From contig NKIP01000005.1 of the NCBI GenBank assembly GCA_002256145.1, positions 65,618 to 129,617 of the forward strand: 64,000 nucleotides of DNA. The letters are read 5' to 3'. Source of the DNA: Comamonadaceae bacterium PBBC1 (GTDB taxonomy: Bacteria > Pseudomonadota > Gammaproteobacteria > Burkholderiales > Burkholderiaceae_C). The notes under the pieces are model-generated. The model was given only the letters and a program-made list of their open reading frames with translations, did not search any database and was not told the DNA's origin. Below are positions 44,311-51,518 of the stretch, in pieces. Both the position numbers and the translations under genes were made by a program. The first letter of the stretch is position 1, and every line of letters begins with the position of its first letter.

Positions 44311-45785
44311 AACTCCAACCGAACATGACCCTGCTTGTTTCTTCCCATTTGCCGTCGCCCCGTTGGGTGCTGCTGGCCGTGTCTTTGTCGGCGTTGGTGG
44401 CGTGTGCGCCCCTGAACAAGGCCTTGCCGGGTTCGGAGTCGATTCCGCCTTCGGCCTATGCCCCGGTGGACCAGCAGTTGAAAGAAAAGAATGCCTCGCT
44501 GCCCAGCAGCGAATCGGCCTTGCCTTTGACCCAGCGCATGCCGACCTTTGACAGCGTTCAGGACGCGGGCTCGGGTCAGCCCCAGCTGTATTCCTTCAAG
44601 GCGCGGCAGTTGCCTTTGCGCGATGCGCTGGGTTTGCTGGCCAAGGCGCATGGCCTGAACATCGTGGCCGACCCAGAGGTCACCGGCATCGTGTCGGTGG
44701 ATTTTCAGAACGTGCCATTGGCCAAGGCCTTTGACATCTTGCTGTCGAGCTTGGGCTATTCGTGGGAGGACGATCAGGGGGTGATCCGTGTGCATTCGAG
44801 CATCACGCGCACCTACGAGGTCGATTACATCCAGGCCAAACGCAGCACAGGTGCCGCCGGTGGTGGCGGGGGCGAGGGGGCCGCGTTTTGGCAGGAGTTT
44901 GAGACCCAGATTCGCTCGCTGTTGTCGCCCAAGGGGCGCTTGATCGTGAACCGGTTGACCGGCACGGTGATGGTGACCGATTTGCCCGCCCGCGTGGAGT
45001 TGGCCAGCCGCTTCATTGGCTTGATGCGCGAGGGCATGTACCGCCAGGTGGACATCGAGGTGCGCATTGTCGAGGTGACGCTGAGCGACAACTTTGCACT
45101 GGGCCTGGACTGGTCGCGTTTTCAGCAAGAGGCCGGGCGTGACAACTCGATTGGCTTTAACACCCGGATCACGGCACCGCAGGGCACCAGTGCATTGCCC
45201 AGCACCATGACCTTGCGCATGACCAACCCGGCCAGTTATGTGTCGCTGATCGATGCACTGAGCCAACAAGGCGATGTGCGCATGGTCTCGCAGCCGCGCA
45301 TTCGGATCATGAACAACCAGACAGCACGGGTGAAGTCGGGCACGGACGAGGCGTTTTTTGTGCGTTCTTCCAACCGTGTGCTGCAAAACTCGGGCGGTGT
45401 GCTCGAGACGGTGAACGAGCAGCCGCAAACCGTGAGTCTGGGTGTGACTTTGAGTGTGACCCCCCAGATTTCGGCCGATGGCTGGGCCATGCTCAACATC
45501 ACGCCCAGCATCACGCGCTTGATTGGCACGGCCGTGTCGCCCCGAGGGGACAGCACTGCCCCGATTTTGGACGTGAGTGAGGCCACCACCATGGTGCGGG
45601 TGCGCAGTGGTGAGTTGGTGATTCTGGGTGGTTTGATTCAGGAAGAGACCAGCGACACCAACCGGCGCGTGCCGGGCTTGGGCGAGGTGCCGGGTTTGGG
45701 CAATTTGTTCAAAAGCACCTACAAGGCGGGTCGTCGCAAAGAGCTGGTGATTTTTCTGGCCCCAACGATTCAGCCAGGTCAATGA
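44307..45785 (+). CDS. mshL: MshL-like outer-membrane secretin
   Basis: A 492-residue secretin lipoprotein: signal peptide with lipobox (LSALVAC, Cys33) and a short linker. An STN/N0-type domain is at about 95-165 (LPLRDALGLLAKAHGLNIVAD, VPLAKAFDILLSSLGYSW). The secretin domain has VSQPRIRIMNNQTARVKSG, VTPQISADGWAMLNITPSITR and the C-terminal signature VRSGELVILGGLIQE ... VPGLGEVPGLGNLFKS ... KELVIFLAPTI. It forms the ring through which the pilus crosses the outer membrane. The MSHA-type assignment over PilQ/GspD rests on length and on the mshM- and mshN-like genes directly after it. Confidence 0.9.
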   Translation: MKLQPNMTLLVSSHLPSPRWVLLAVSLSALVACAPLNKALPGSESIPPSAYAPVDQQLKEKNASLPSSESALPLTQRMPTFDSVQDAGSGQPQLYSFKARQLPLRDALGLLAKAHGLNIVADPEVTGIVSVDFQNVPLAKAFDILLSSLGYSWEDDQGVIRVHSSITRTYEVDYIQAKRSTGAAGGGGGEGAAFWQEFETQIRSLLSPKGRLIVNRLTGTVMVTDLPARVELASRFIGLMREGMYRQVDIEVRIVEVTLSDNFALGLDWSRFQQEAGRDNSIGFNTRITAPQGTSALPSTMTLRMTNPASYVSLIDALSQQGDVRMVSQPRIRIMNNQTARVKSGTDEAFFVRSSNRVLQNSGGVLETVNEQPQTVSLGVTLSVTPQISADGWAMLNITPSITRLIGTAVSPRGDSTAPILDVSEATTMVRVRSGELVILGGLIQEETSDTNRRVPGLGEVPGLGNLFKSTYKAGRRKELVIFLAPTIQPGQ

Positions 45786-46634
45786 ATGGAGAACGCTGTG
45801 TCGTCCAATCCTCTGGAGCCTTGTTACCGATTTTTGGGCTTCGAGAGCGTGCCGTTCTCGATCACACCCGACACCGAGCTGTTTTTTCCGGACAGTCAGC
45901 ATGTGACCGCGTGCAACCAAATTCGTTATGCCTGCACCAGCGGCACCATGGCGGTGTTGACCGGTGAAATTGGCCTGGGCAAGACCTTGGTGGTGCGCAC
46001 GGTGTTGCGGCAGTTGCCACCCGAGGTGCGGGTGGCTTATTTGATCAACCCTTTCATTGACCACCATGATTTGTTGCGTGACATTTACACGCGCTTCAGC
46101 GACACGCCCTCGGCGGCGGAGATGTCTTTGTCGCAGGTGCACGAAGCTTTGTTGCAAACGGTGATGGTGGGCCGCCTCAAGGGCTTGCGTTATGCGGTGA
46201 TCGTGGACGAGGCGCACCGCCTGCACCCCGAGGCGCTGGAGATGCTGCGTCTGTTGTCCAACCTTGAAACCGAAAAGAACAAGTTGATCAGTTTGATTTT
46301 GGTGGGCCAGCCTGAGCTGGAGCGCACTTTGTTACTGAGGGCCATGCGGCCGTTGCGTGAGCGCATCGGGGTGTGGCTGAAGTTGTCGCCCCTGAGCCGT
46401 GATGAGATGGATGCCTACATTGACCACCGCATTCGCTTGACGCACAGCCAAGGGCGTTTTGAGTTCACCACCTTGGCTTTGTGGCATTTGCACCGGCGCA
46501 CCGGGGGCGTGCCACGGCGCATCAACTACGCCTGCGAAAAAGCCTTGTTGCTGGCCTTTGCCGACAAACGGCAAAAGGTGGGCTTGTCACTGGCCCGGCA
46601 GGCATGCCGAGAGTTTTCGAAAGCCTGGTCATGA
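45786..46634 (+). CDS. mshM: MshM/ExeA-like AAA ATPase
   Basis: A 282-residue AAA+ protein. It opens with YRFLGFESVPFSITPDTELFF, the typical ExeA/MshM start. Walker A GEIGLGKT is at about residues 59-66, Walker B VIVDEAHRL, and the sensor region ISLILVGQPELERTL. ExeA-like ATPases, with a peptidoglycan-binding partner, help place the secretin; MshM fills that slot in MSHA loci. The start codon follows the secretin stop directly (TGAATG). ATGA overlap with the next gene. Confidence 0.88.
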   Translation: MENAVSSNPLEPCYRFLGFESVPFSITPDTELFFPDSQHVTACNQIRYACTSGTMAVLTGEIGLGKTLVVRTVLRQLPPEVRVAYLINPFIDHHDLLRDIYTRFSDTPSAAEMSLSQVHEALLQTVMVGRLKGLRYAVIVDEAHRLHPEALEMLRLLSNLETEKNKLISLILVGQPELERTLLLRAMRPLRERIGVWLKLSPLSRDEMDAYIDHRIRLTHSQGRFEFTTLALWHLHRRTGGVPRRINYACEKALLLAFADKRQKVGLSLARQACREFSKAWS

Positions 46635-48451
46635 GCGCCTTGGACAAAGCCCTTCGGCAAATCGACCAGCAGCGGCACAGCGCCGCTCAGGCCCACGATG
46701 CGAGGCTGTCGGAATTGGCTTATCCGGGGGAATATGTGCCCCCCAAACGGTCGGTGTGGATGCCCGCCGCTGTGGTGGTCTTGAGCCTGGCTTTGGTGGT
46801 CTCTTGGCTGATCATGGCGGGCGTGCTGCCGTTGAAGACCCAAAGCCTGTCGCAGTGGCTGCCCTGGGGTGCGTCGGGTGAAGGCGCGGCCAAATCTGCT
46901 GCGGCTGAGCCGTCATTCCTGTCGACCACCCAACCCCAACCCTTGGCACCGGGGCTGCCGCAGCTGGCTGCGCCCAATGCAGGGGCTGTGAATGGGGCTG
47001 TGCCCAGTTCAAACCCCGTCTGGCCTGCTTGGCACCGTGCCGGTGAGCGCCAATGGGGCTGGGGCGTGTGGGATAAGGGCGCTCACCTGTGGTTGTTGGG
47101 TTTGCAGACCGAAAGTCCGCAAACCACCTTGCTGCTGCTGGGCGATCAGCAAAACTTGGTGCAGGCGACTCAGTTGTACACACGCTGGTCACGCGAAATG
47201 CCCGTGGTGGTGCTGGCCCGTCAAACCGGGGCGGTCAAGCTGTGGGTGGTGTTGGCTGTGCCTGCGCCTGGCGATGTGGAGCGAGCCCGTCAGCGTTTGT
47301 CGGAAGGTCTGTCGGTGGCCGTGGCCGTGAACACTTGGGCGCAGTGGCGGCAAGCTTTGGGAGGGGCAGCGCTGCCTCCATCGGGCACAGCAGTGGCGAC
47401 GGCATCTGTTTCGCCTGCACCTGTGCCCATGCCTGTGCCAGTGCCAGTCTCTGTGACCGCACCTTCGCCCAGCGCCGCTCCTCGGCCTGCGGGTCCAGTG
47501 TCTGGACCGACCGCTGCACCGGCACCCATCGCTGTTCCAAGCACTGCGCCAAGTGCGACACCAAGTGCTGCACCTGGTGTCTCAGCCAGTCTTTCGCCAA
47601 GTGCTCAGCCACGAGGGTCCACGCCTTCGCCTGCCGTGACACCAGCGCCTGTGTCGATGCCTTTGCCCGCTTTGTCGCCTGCGCCTTTGGCCAACAAGGC
47701 CAGCAGCCCCAACGTGAACACTCCTGTGGGTCGAAACGCGGTGGCCTCTGTCAACTTGAACGCGGCTGGCTTGGCGTCTGCGGCGAACATGAAGCCATCG
47801 GTGGTGGTGACCCACCCGGCAGGGGGGGGGAGTACGTCAACAGCCCATGCCCCGACATCGGCCCCAGTGCGTGCGCGTCAGGCTGACGATGCAGATGAAG
47901 GTGCAACCGATGCACCTCAGCTGAGCCGGACCGAGGCCGAGCGTTTGCCTGCCTCAGGCCCGGTGTCCATGGCGGCCAAAGCCATCGATGTGGATTTTCA
48001 GTCGGTCGAAAAAAGCCTGGCACGCGGGGACCACCAAAGTGCCTTGGATGGGGTGACCAAATTGGAAAAATACATCGGTGAAAACTGGCGTACACAGTAC
48101 TTGACCGGGGTGGCCTTGATGGGACTGGGCCGATGGGAGCCAGCCATTACCGCTTTGAGCAAGGCACAAACGCTCAACCCCAGGCACCCCACGGCCGCCT
48201 TGTACTTGTCGGTGGCTTTGCAAGAGCGTGGTGACCATGCCCGCGCCATTCAGGTGCTGGACAAGGCGCAGCAGTTGCTGCCTTTGTCACCCGAGTTGTG
48301 GCTCAACCAAGGCCATTCTTACCAAGCGTTGGGGCAAAAAGCCGAGGCCCGCAAGGCTTACAGCCGGTTTTTGGATTTGAGTATAAACAGGTCAGACATG
48401 GCAGCGCAGCGGACGTGGGTGCAAAACCGCCTGCAAAAGGACAATGGATGA
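46631..48451 (+). CDS. MshN-like TPR membrane protein
   Basis: A 606-residue protein starting MSALDKALRQIDQQR, typical of MshN. A transmembrane helix is at about 38-60 (AAVVVLSLALVVSWLIMAGVL). A very long Pro/Ala/Ser/Val-rich linker (about 260-430) follows, and C-terminal TPR repeats (SLARGDHQSALDGVTKLEKYI, ALMGLGRWEPAITALSKAQTL, ALQERGDHARAIQVLDKAQQL). The linker is rich in near-repeats of APVP/SAAP type and makes the protein longer than I would expect for MshN. ATGA overlaps join it to mshM and to the next pilin. Confidence 0.8.
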   Translation: MSALDKALRQIDQQRHSAAQAHDARLSELAYPGEYVPPKRSVWMPAAVVVLSLALVVSWLIMAGVLPLKTQSLSQWLPWGASGEGAAKSAAAEPSFLSTTQPQPLAPGLPQLAAPNAGAVNGAVPSSNPVWPAWHRAGERQWGWGVWDKGAHLWLLGLQTESPQTTLLLLGDQQNLVQATQLYTRWSREMPVVVLARQTGAVKLWVVLAVPAPGDVERARQRLSEGLSVAVAVNTWAQWRQALGGAALPPSGTAVATASVSPAPVPMPVPVPVSVTAPSPSAAPRPAGPVSGPTAAPAPIAVPSTAPSATPSAAPGVSASLSPSAQPRGSTPSPAVTPAPVSMPLPALSPAPLANKASSPNVNTPVGRNAVASVNLNAAGLASAANMKPSVVVTHPAGGGSTSTAHAPTSAPVRARQADDADEGATDAPQLSRTEAERLPASGPVSMAAKAIDVDFQSVEKSLARGDHQSALDGVTKLEKYIGENWRTQYLTGVALMGLGRWEPAITALSKAQTLNPRHPTAALYLSVALQERGDHARAIQVLDKAQQLLPLSPELWLNQGHSYQALGQKAEARKAYSRFLDLSINRSDMAAQRTWVQNRLQKDNG

Positions 48452-49212
48452 GCGTCCCTGTGTGCGTCAGGATGTGTGCCCCAAGGCGGCCCCGCTGGCA
48501 CCAGCGGGGCTTTTCGCTGCTGGAAGTGGCTGTGGTGCTGGCCTTGCTGGGCGTATTGGCGACCATTGCGTTCAAGTCTCAAGAGATGGTGGAGCAGTAC
48601 CGGCAGGTCCAGTTCGTTAACCATGTGCGTGTGTTGCAAGCCAACTTGAATGCGTACAAAACCGCCTTTGGTCGATTTCCGGGCGACTGCAACCGTGATG
48701 GCTTGATGGATGCCCCTTTCGTCTCGGTCGGTGCCCTCAATGCCGATGCTTACGACTACGGCATTCCAACTGAGCTGACGGCCGCAGCCAGCGTGAGCAC
48801 CGCCTACACGCTGGGCCTGTTGTGTCCGGCATCGACCTTGGCCCCCTATGCCCAGTTCAATGTGGCCTTCAATGAACTCAAATGGGGCGGTCAAATGCCT
48901 GCGGGCGAACCCAACCGCAAGGCCAGTGCCCATGGTGTGGGCGGGTTTGCGTTTTTGGGGGTTTTTAACATCAACCCCACGATCAACAACTCCGAAGATC
49001 GTTTCAATGCGGTGCTGTTGACCGATGTGCCGATTGTGGCCGCACGCCGTTTGGCCGCTGCGATCGATGGCTCGGACGGGCCCGCTGCCAATTTGAATCG
49101 CGTGCGCCGCAGCAATGACTTGGTGAGTTTTGCCCCCCTGTGGACGGCTTCGGGTGAGACCGAGTTGAAACGGATCACCGTGGTCGTTTTCTTTGACCGA
49201 ATACCCCCTTGA
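48448..49212 (+). CDS. Type IV prepilin, fourth paralogue
   Basis: A 254-residue prepilin. The basic leader (RRPRWHQRG) is cut before FSLLEVAVVLALLGVLATIAF. It shares with the three tandem pilins the motif GRFPGDCNRDGLMD, a variable middle, and a C-terminal ITVVVFFDRIPP like their SVVYFFDRVPES. It is diverged and may be a minor or initiating pilin. AAAGGA lies 6 bases before the ATG. The start overlaps the mshN-like stop (ATGA), and the stop abuts the tpsB gene. Confidence 0.88.
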   Translation: MSVPVCVRMCAPRRPRWHQRGFSLLEVAVVLALLGVLATIAFKSQEMVEQYRQVQFVNHVRVLQANLNAYKTAFGRFPGDCNRDGLMDAPFVSVGALNADAYDYGIPTELTAAASVSTAYTLGLLCPASTLAPYAQFNVAFNELKWGGQMPAGEPNRKASAHGVGGFAFLGVFNINPTINNSEDRFNAVLLTDVPIVAARRLAAAIDGSDGPAANLNRVRRSNDLVSFAPLWTASGETELKRITVVVFFDRIPP

Positions 49213-49223
49213 GGATGAATGTG

Positions 49224-50909
49224 ATGATCCCCCAGTTGATGTCTTCTGGCCCCCATGTGTCTGATGCCATGCCCCGTCGTAGAGCACTCAAACACCCGCA
49301 TCCTGGTGTGGCGACTGCGCTGGCCGCAGGGGTCTGGTGTCTGCTGCAGTTCCCGGCCAGTGCCCAGATACTGAATCCGCTGAGTGACACGACCAACTTG
49401 CTGATGCAAGACCACTTGAAACGCATGGAGGAAGCGGCTTCGGCCAAAAAACCCCCCTCCAGCGCACCGCTGGCAGCGCCTCAGCCGAGCGCCCCAGCGT
49501 CTGATGTGGTGGTGCTCATCAACGAGATTCAGTTTTCCAAAACCGAGCTGTTGGCCCCGGAAGAATTGCAGGCGCTGGGCGAGCGCTATGTGGGGCGGCG
49601 TTTGGGTACAGGCCAGATTCAGGCTTTGCTGGATGATGTGTCGCAGCTTTACCAGAACAAGGGCATCCTGACCGGTGTGCCCGTCTTGCCCAAGCAGGAC
49701 TTGCAGACTGGGGTGCTGCGGATTTTGTTGGTTGAAGGGCGTCTGGGCGAGGTCAAGGTGGCCGAGCCGGGCATGGCCCAGGTGGACTGGGTCAAACGAT
49801 GGTTTGACCTGGAACGCAACGCGGTGTTGACCCAAGAGGCCTTGCGCGAGCGCTTGGTGCTTTTCAACACGGTGAGTGATTTTTCGGCTACGGCCGACAT
49901 GGTGGCCGGTGCAGAGTTTGGGCTAACGGATTTGAGCGTGGCAGTCAACGAAGGCAGCCGGGTTCAGACTTGGGCTTTTGTCGAGCGTTCGACAGCCAGC
50001 ACCTCGCCTGTGCAGTTGGCCGCAGGCTTGCGTGTGGTGCCCTTCACCATTTACGGTGGTCGGCAGGACTTGTCTGTGTTGGCCACGAGTGCCGGTAAAA
50101 CAGGCACCGGCTCCATGAGTTTTCCTTTGGGCACGGGGGGCTGGCGCACCAATTTCAACGGATCATTGGCACGCTCTGAAAGCGTGGTCAAAGGCAAGGA
50201 CGCTTCAGATTTGGCCATTCGGGGTGAGTCGGCTGCTTTGACCTGGGATGTTTCTCGGGCCTGGGTGTTGGCCGCGCCCTGGCTGGCGGGCACTACCCTC
50301 GGTGTGTCCAAGCATCAGTCCAAAACTTTTTTGCAATCGAGCGATGTGCCCTTGCTCGATCGGCAAAGCCGCAAACTGTCTTGGTTGGGCACGATCGAGT
50401 ACGACACGCCCCGTCAAAAAGGCGGTTTGCGTGGCACCTTCAACGTGGCTTCGGAAACCCAAAATTACCGTTATGCCGAGTTCACGGGGCAATGGCGCCA
50501 AACCCTGGACGATCAGGGGCTGTGGAATGTGAAGGCCACCGGCCTGCTGCGATCCAAGCCCAGTGGCGAGCTCAGTTCGATGGACCGCTTTTATTTGGGT
50601 GGCCAGGACTCTGTGAGGGGTTTTAGCTTGGGTGCCGGCAGCGGTGACCGAGGCGCTGCAAGCCAATTGGAAATCCGCCGGAGTTTGCGTGATTGGGGTG
50701 GCGATTCGGGGGAGGCCTATGTGTTTTTGGATGCAGGTCTGGCCAAAGACCCCACGCGTGCGGCGGACGACCGTTTGCGTTCAGCCGGCATGGGCGTACA
50801 GGTCAAAATCAATGAGAGTTTGGGCCTTGATGCGCTGGCCAGCCGTCAACTGTCCACCCCTCAAGCCTCCCCCAGTCGCTTGTTGTTGCGCGTGGTTTAC
50901 AGCCATTGA
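49224..50909 (+). CDS. TpsB outer-membrane transporter (ShlB/FhaC/HecB family)
   Basis: A 561-residue two-partner-secretion exporter: signal peptide (ATALAAGVWCLLQFPASAQ), a short linker, POTRA domains at about 95-260 (VLINEIQFSKTELLAPEEL, LYQNKGILTGVPVLPKQDL), and a C-terminal 16-strand barrel with the conserved loop-6 motif VRGF near residue 464. Its expected client is the giant TpsA encoded from 32656 on the opposite strand. The start is placed at 49224 because GAGG (49211-49214) lies 9 bases upstream. A TTG at 49209, overlapping the pilin stop, is the alternative. It is the last gene of the pilus operon, an unusual position for tpsB. Confidence 0.92.
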   Translation: MIPQLMSSGPHVSDAMPRRRALKHPHPGVATALAAGVWCLLQFPASAQILNPLSDTTNLLMQDHLKRMEEAASAKKPPSSAPLAAPQPSAPASDVVVLINEIQFSKTELLAPEELQALGERYVGRRLGTGQIQALLDDVSQLYQNKGILTGVPVLPKQDLQTGVLRILLVEGRLGEVKVAEPGMAQVDWVKRWFDLERNAVLTQEALRERLVLFNTVSDFSATADMVAGAEFGLTDLSVAVNEGSRVQTWAFVERSTASTSPVQLAAGLRVVPFTIYGGRQDLSVLATSAGKTGTGSMSFPLGTGGWRTNFNGSLARSESVVKGKDASDLAIRGESAALTWDVSRAWVLAAPWLAGTTLGVSKHQSKTFLQSSDVPLLDRQSRKLSWLGTIEYDTPRQKGGLRGTFNVASETQNYRYAEFTGQWRQTLDDQGLWNVKATGLLRSKPSGELSSMDRFYLGGQDSVRGFSLGAGSGDRGAASQLEIRRSLRDWGGDSGEAYVFLDAGLAKDPTRAADDRLRSAGMGVQVKINESLGLDALASRQLSTPQASPSRLLLRVVYSH

Positions 50910-50933
50910 GCAACAATTTGTTGAAATGTAGCC

Positions 50934-50942
50934 TGTGGATAA
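50934..50942 (-). promoter_or_regulatory. DnaA-box consensus match
   Basis: TTATCCACA on the minus strand, a perfect match to the consensus DnaA box, 25 bases after tpsB. A single perfect box may titrate DnaA or regulate a nearby promoter. dnaA, dnaN and rpmH are not in the window, so this is not evidence for oriC. Confidence 0.5.
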
Positions 50943-50991
50943 CTTTGTGAAGAACTTGTTTTGATTTTGCTGATTTGAAAACTCGGGTTTT

Positions 50992-51020
50992 TTGAAATGT
51001 AAATTCGGTTAATTTAAAAT
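50992..51020 (+). promoter_or_regulatory. Candidate sigma70 promoter, no obvious gene behind it
   Basis: TTGAAA (50992-50997), a 17-base spacer and TAAAAT (51015-51020), each 5/6 to consensus. Transcription would start near 51027 and run rightwards, antisense to the SRP RNA, towards dnaX about 490 bases away. It could be a distal dnaX promoter or drive a small RNA; it may also be a chance match in AT-rich DNA. Confidence 0.45.
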
Positions 51021-51325
51021 AATCACGAAAATCAATAAATTAGTCCATAGGTATTCAACCGGTTCAAGATCAGAAATGGGTAAGGATGGGTTTTGAAAGC
51101 TCGAAAATGTGGATGACTTTGATTCAGCACAACCTCCTTGGGGCCTTCGGTGCTTTTGCTGGAATTCGCTTGCCCTGCAAGTGACCAAGCTGTGCAGCCC
51201 CCATAGCGTGTCATCGCCAACTGGGGTGGTTCTGGTAAAACACCGATTTGGGTGGGAGGAGTATGTGAAGTTCTGCCAGGCAGTGGGGCGCTGCGAGTCG
51301 GATCACAGATTGGAAAGAAGAAGGT

Positions 51326-51419
51326 GACGAGCCTTGACCCCGGCACTGGATTCACAGTTAGGGCTGCTTGGTTCCCCACCTGACCCGGTTGGCCGCTTCA
51401 CCATGCGGGAAGGCCCGTC
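51326..51419 (-). ncRNA. ffs: 4.5S signal recognition particle RNA
   Basis: A 94-nt small bacterial SRP RNA that binds Ffh for cotranslational membrane targeting. The minus strand carries the conserved domain IV core GGGTCAGGTGGGG then AACCAAGCAGCC (about 51361-51387). The 5' end (GACGGGCCTT) and 3' end (AAGGCTCGTC) form a 10-bp terminal helix with one G-U pair. A TACAAT -10 sits 8 bases before the 5' end, and a pyrimidine-rich T tract (CCTTCTTCTTTCC) follows the 3' end. It is divergent from dnaX. Confidence 0.93.
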
Positions 51420-51426
51420 GAGGTTG

Positions 51427-51432
51427 ATTGTA
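51427..51432 (-). promoter_or_regulatory. -10 element of the SRP RNA gene
   Basis: TACAAT on the minus strand, ending 8 bases before the inferred 5' end of the SRP RNA, the spacing expected for a transcription start at 51419-51420. No clear -35 is seen 16-18 bases upstream. Confidence 0.55.
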
Positions 51433-51518
51433 GGCGAGCTTGGGTGGGTCGGGCGTGTGGTGGCCTTGTTTTTTGCATGGCGCTGGCAGCGTGCTGGGGG
51501 CCGATAGAATCAAGCCCC

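Larger units (their letters stand above)
50910..51325. other. AT-rich gene-free stretch after tpsB
   Basis: No convincing gene. From 50910 to about 51060 the DNA is strikingly AT-rich compared with both sides. It contains a DnaA-box match, a strong plus-strand promoter pattern and a near-repeat of the DnaA-box context at about 51105 (TGTGGATGACTTTG). From 51100 to 51325 I see no structure beyond short open frames without ribosome-binding sites. The SRP RNA transcript would end in this region. Confidence 0.6.

Noticed and set aside
37614..46226. Long minus-strand open frames (37614-39926 and 43833-46226) under the pilus genes
   Set aside because: They are antisense to clearly conserved pilus genes in GC-rich DNA, have no family signature, and their composition is His/Gln/Arg/Gly-rich, typical of shadow frames.
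50910..51110. Chromosomal replication origin
   Set aside because: Only one perfect DnaA box and one near match; dnaA, dnaN, rpmH, parA and parB are absent from the window.
34513..51325. Mobile-element origin of the pilus/adhesin region
   Set aside because: I found no integrase, transposase, tRNA or flanking direct repeat; only local composition differences hint at transfer, which is not enough.
51109..51327. 72-residue open frame after the orphan promoter
   Set aside because: No ribosome-binding site, composition unlike neighbouring proteins, and it runs into the SRP RNA gene on the other strand.
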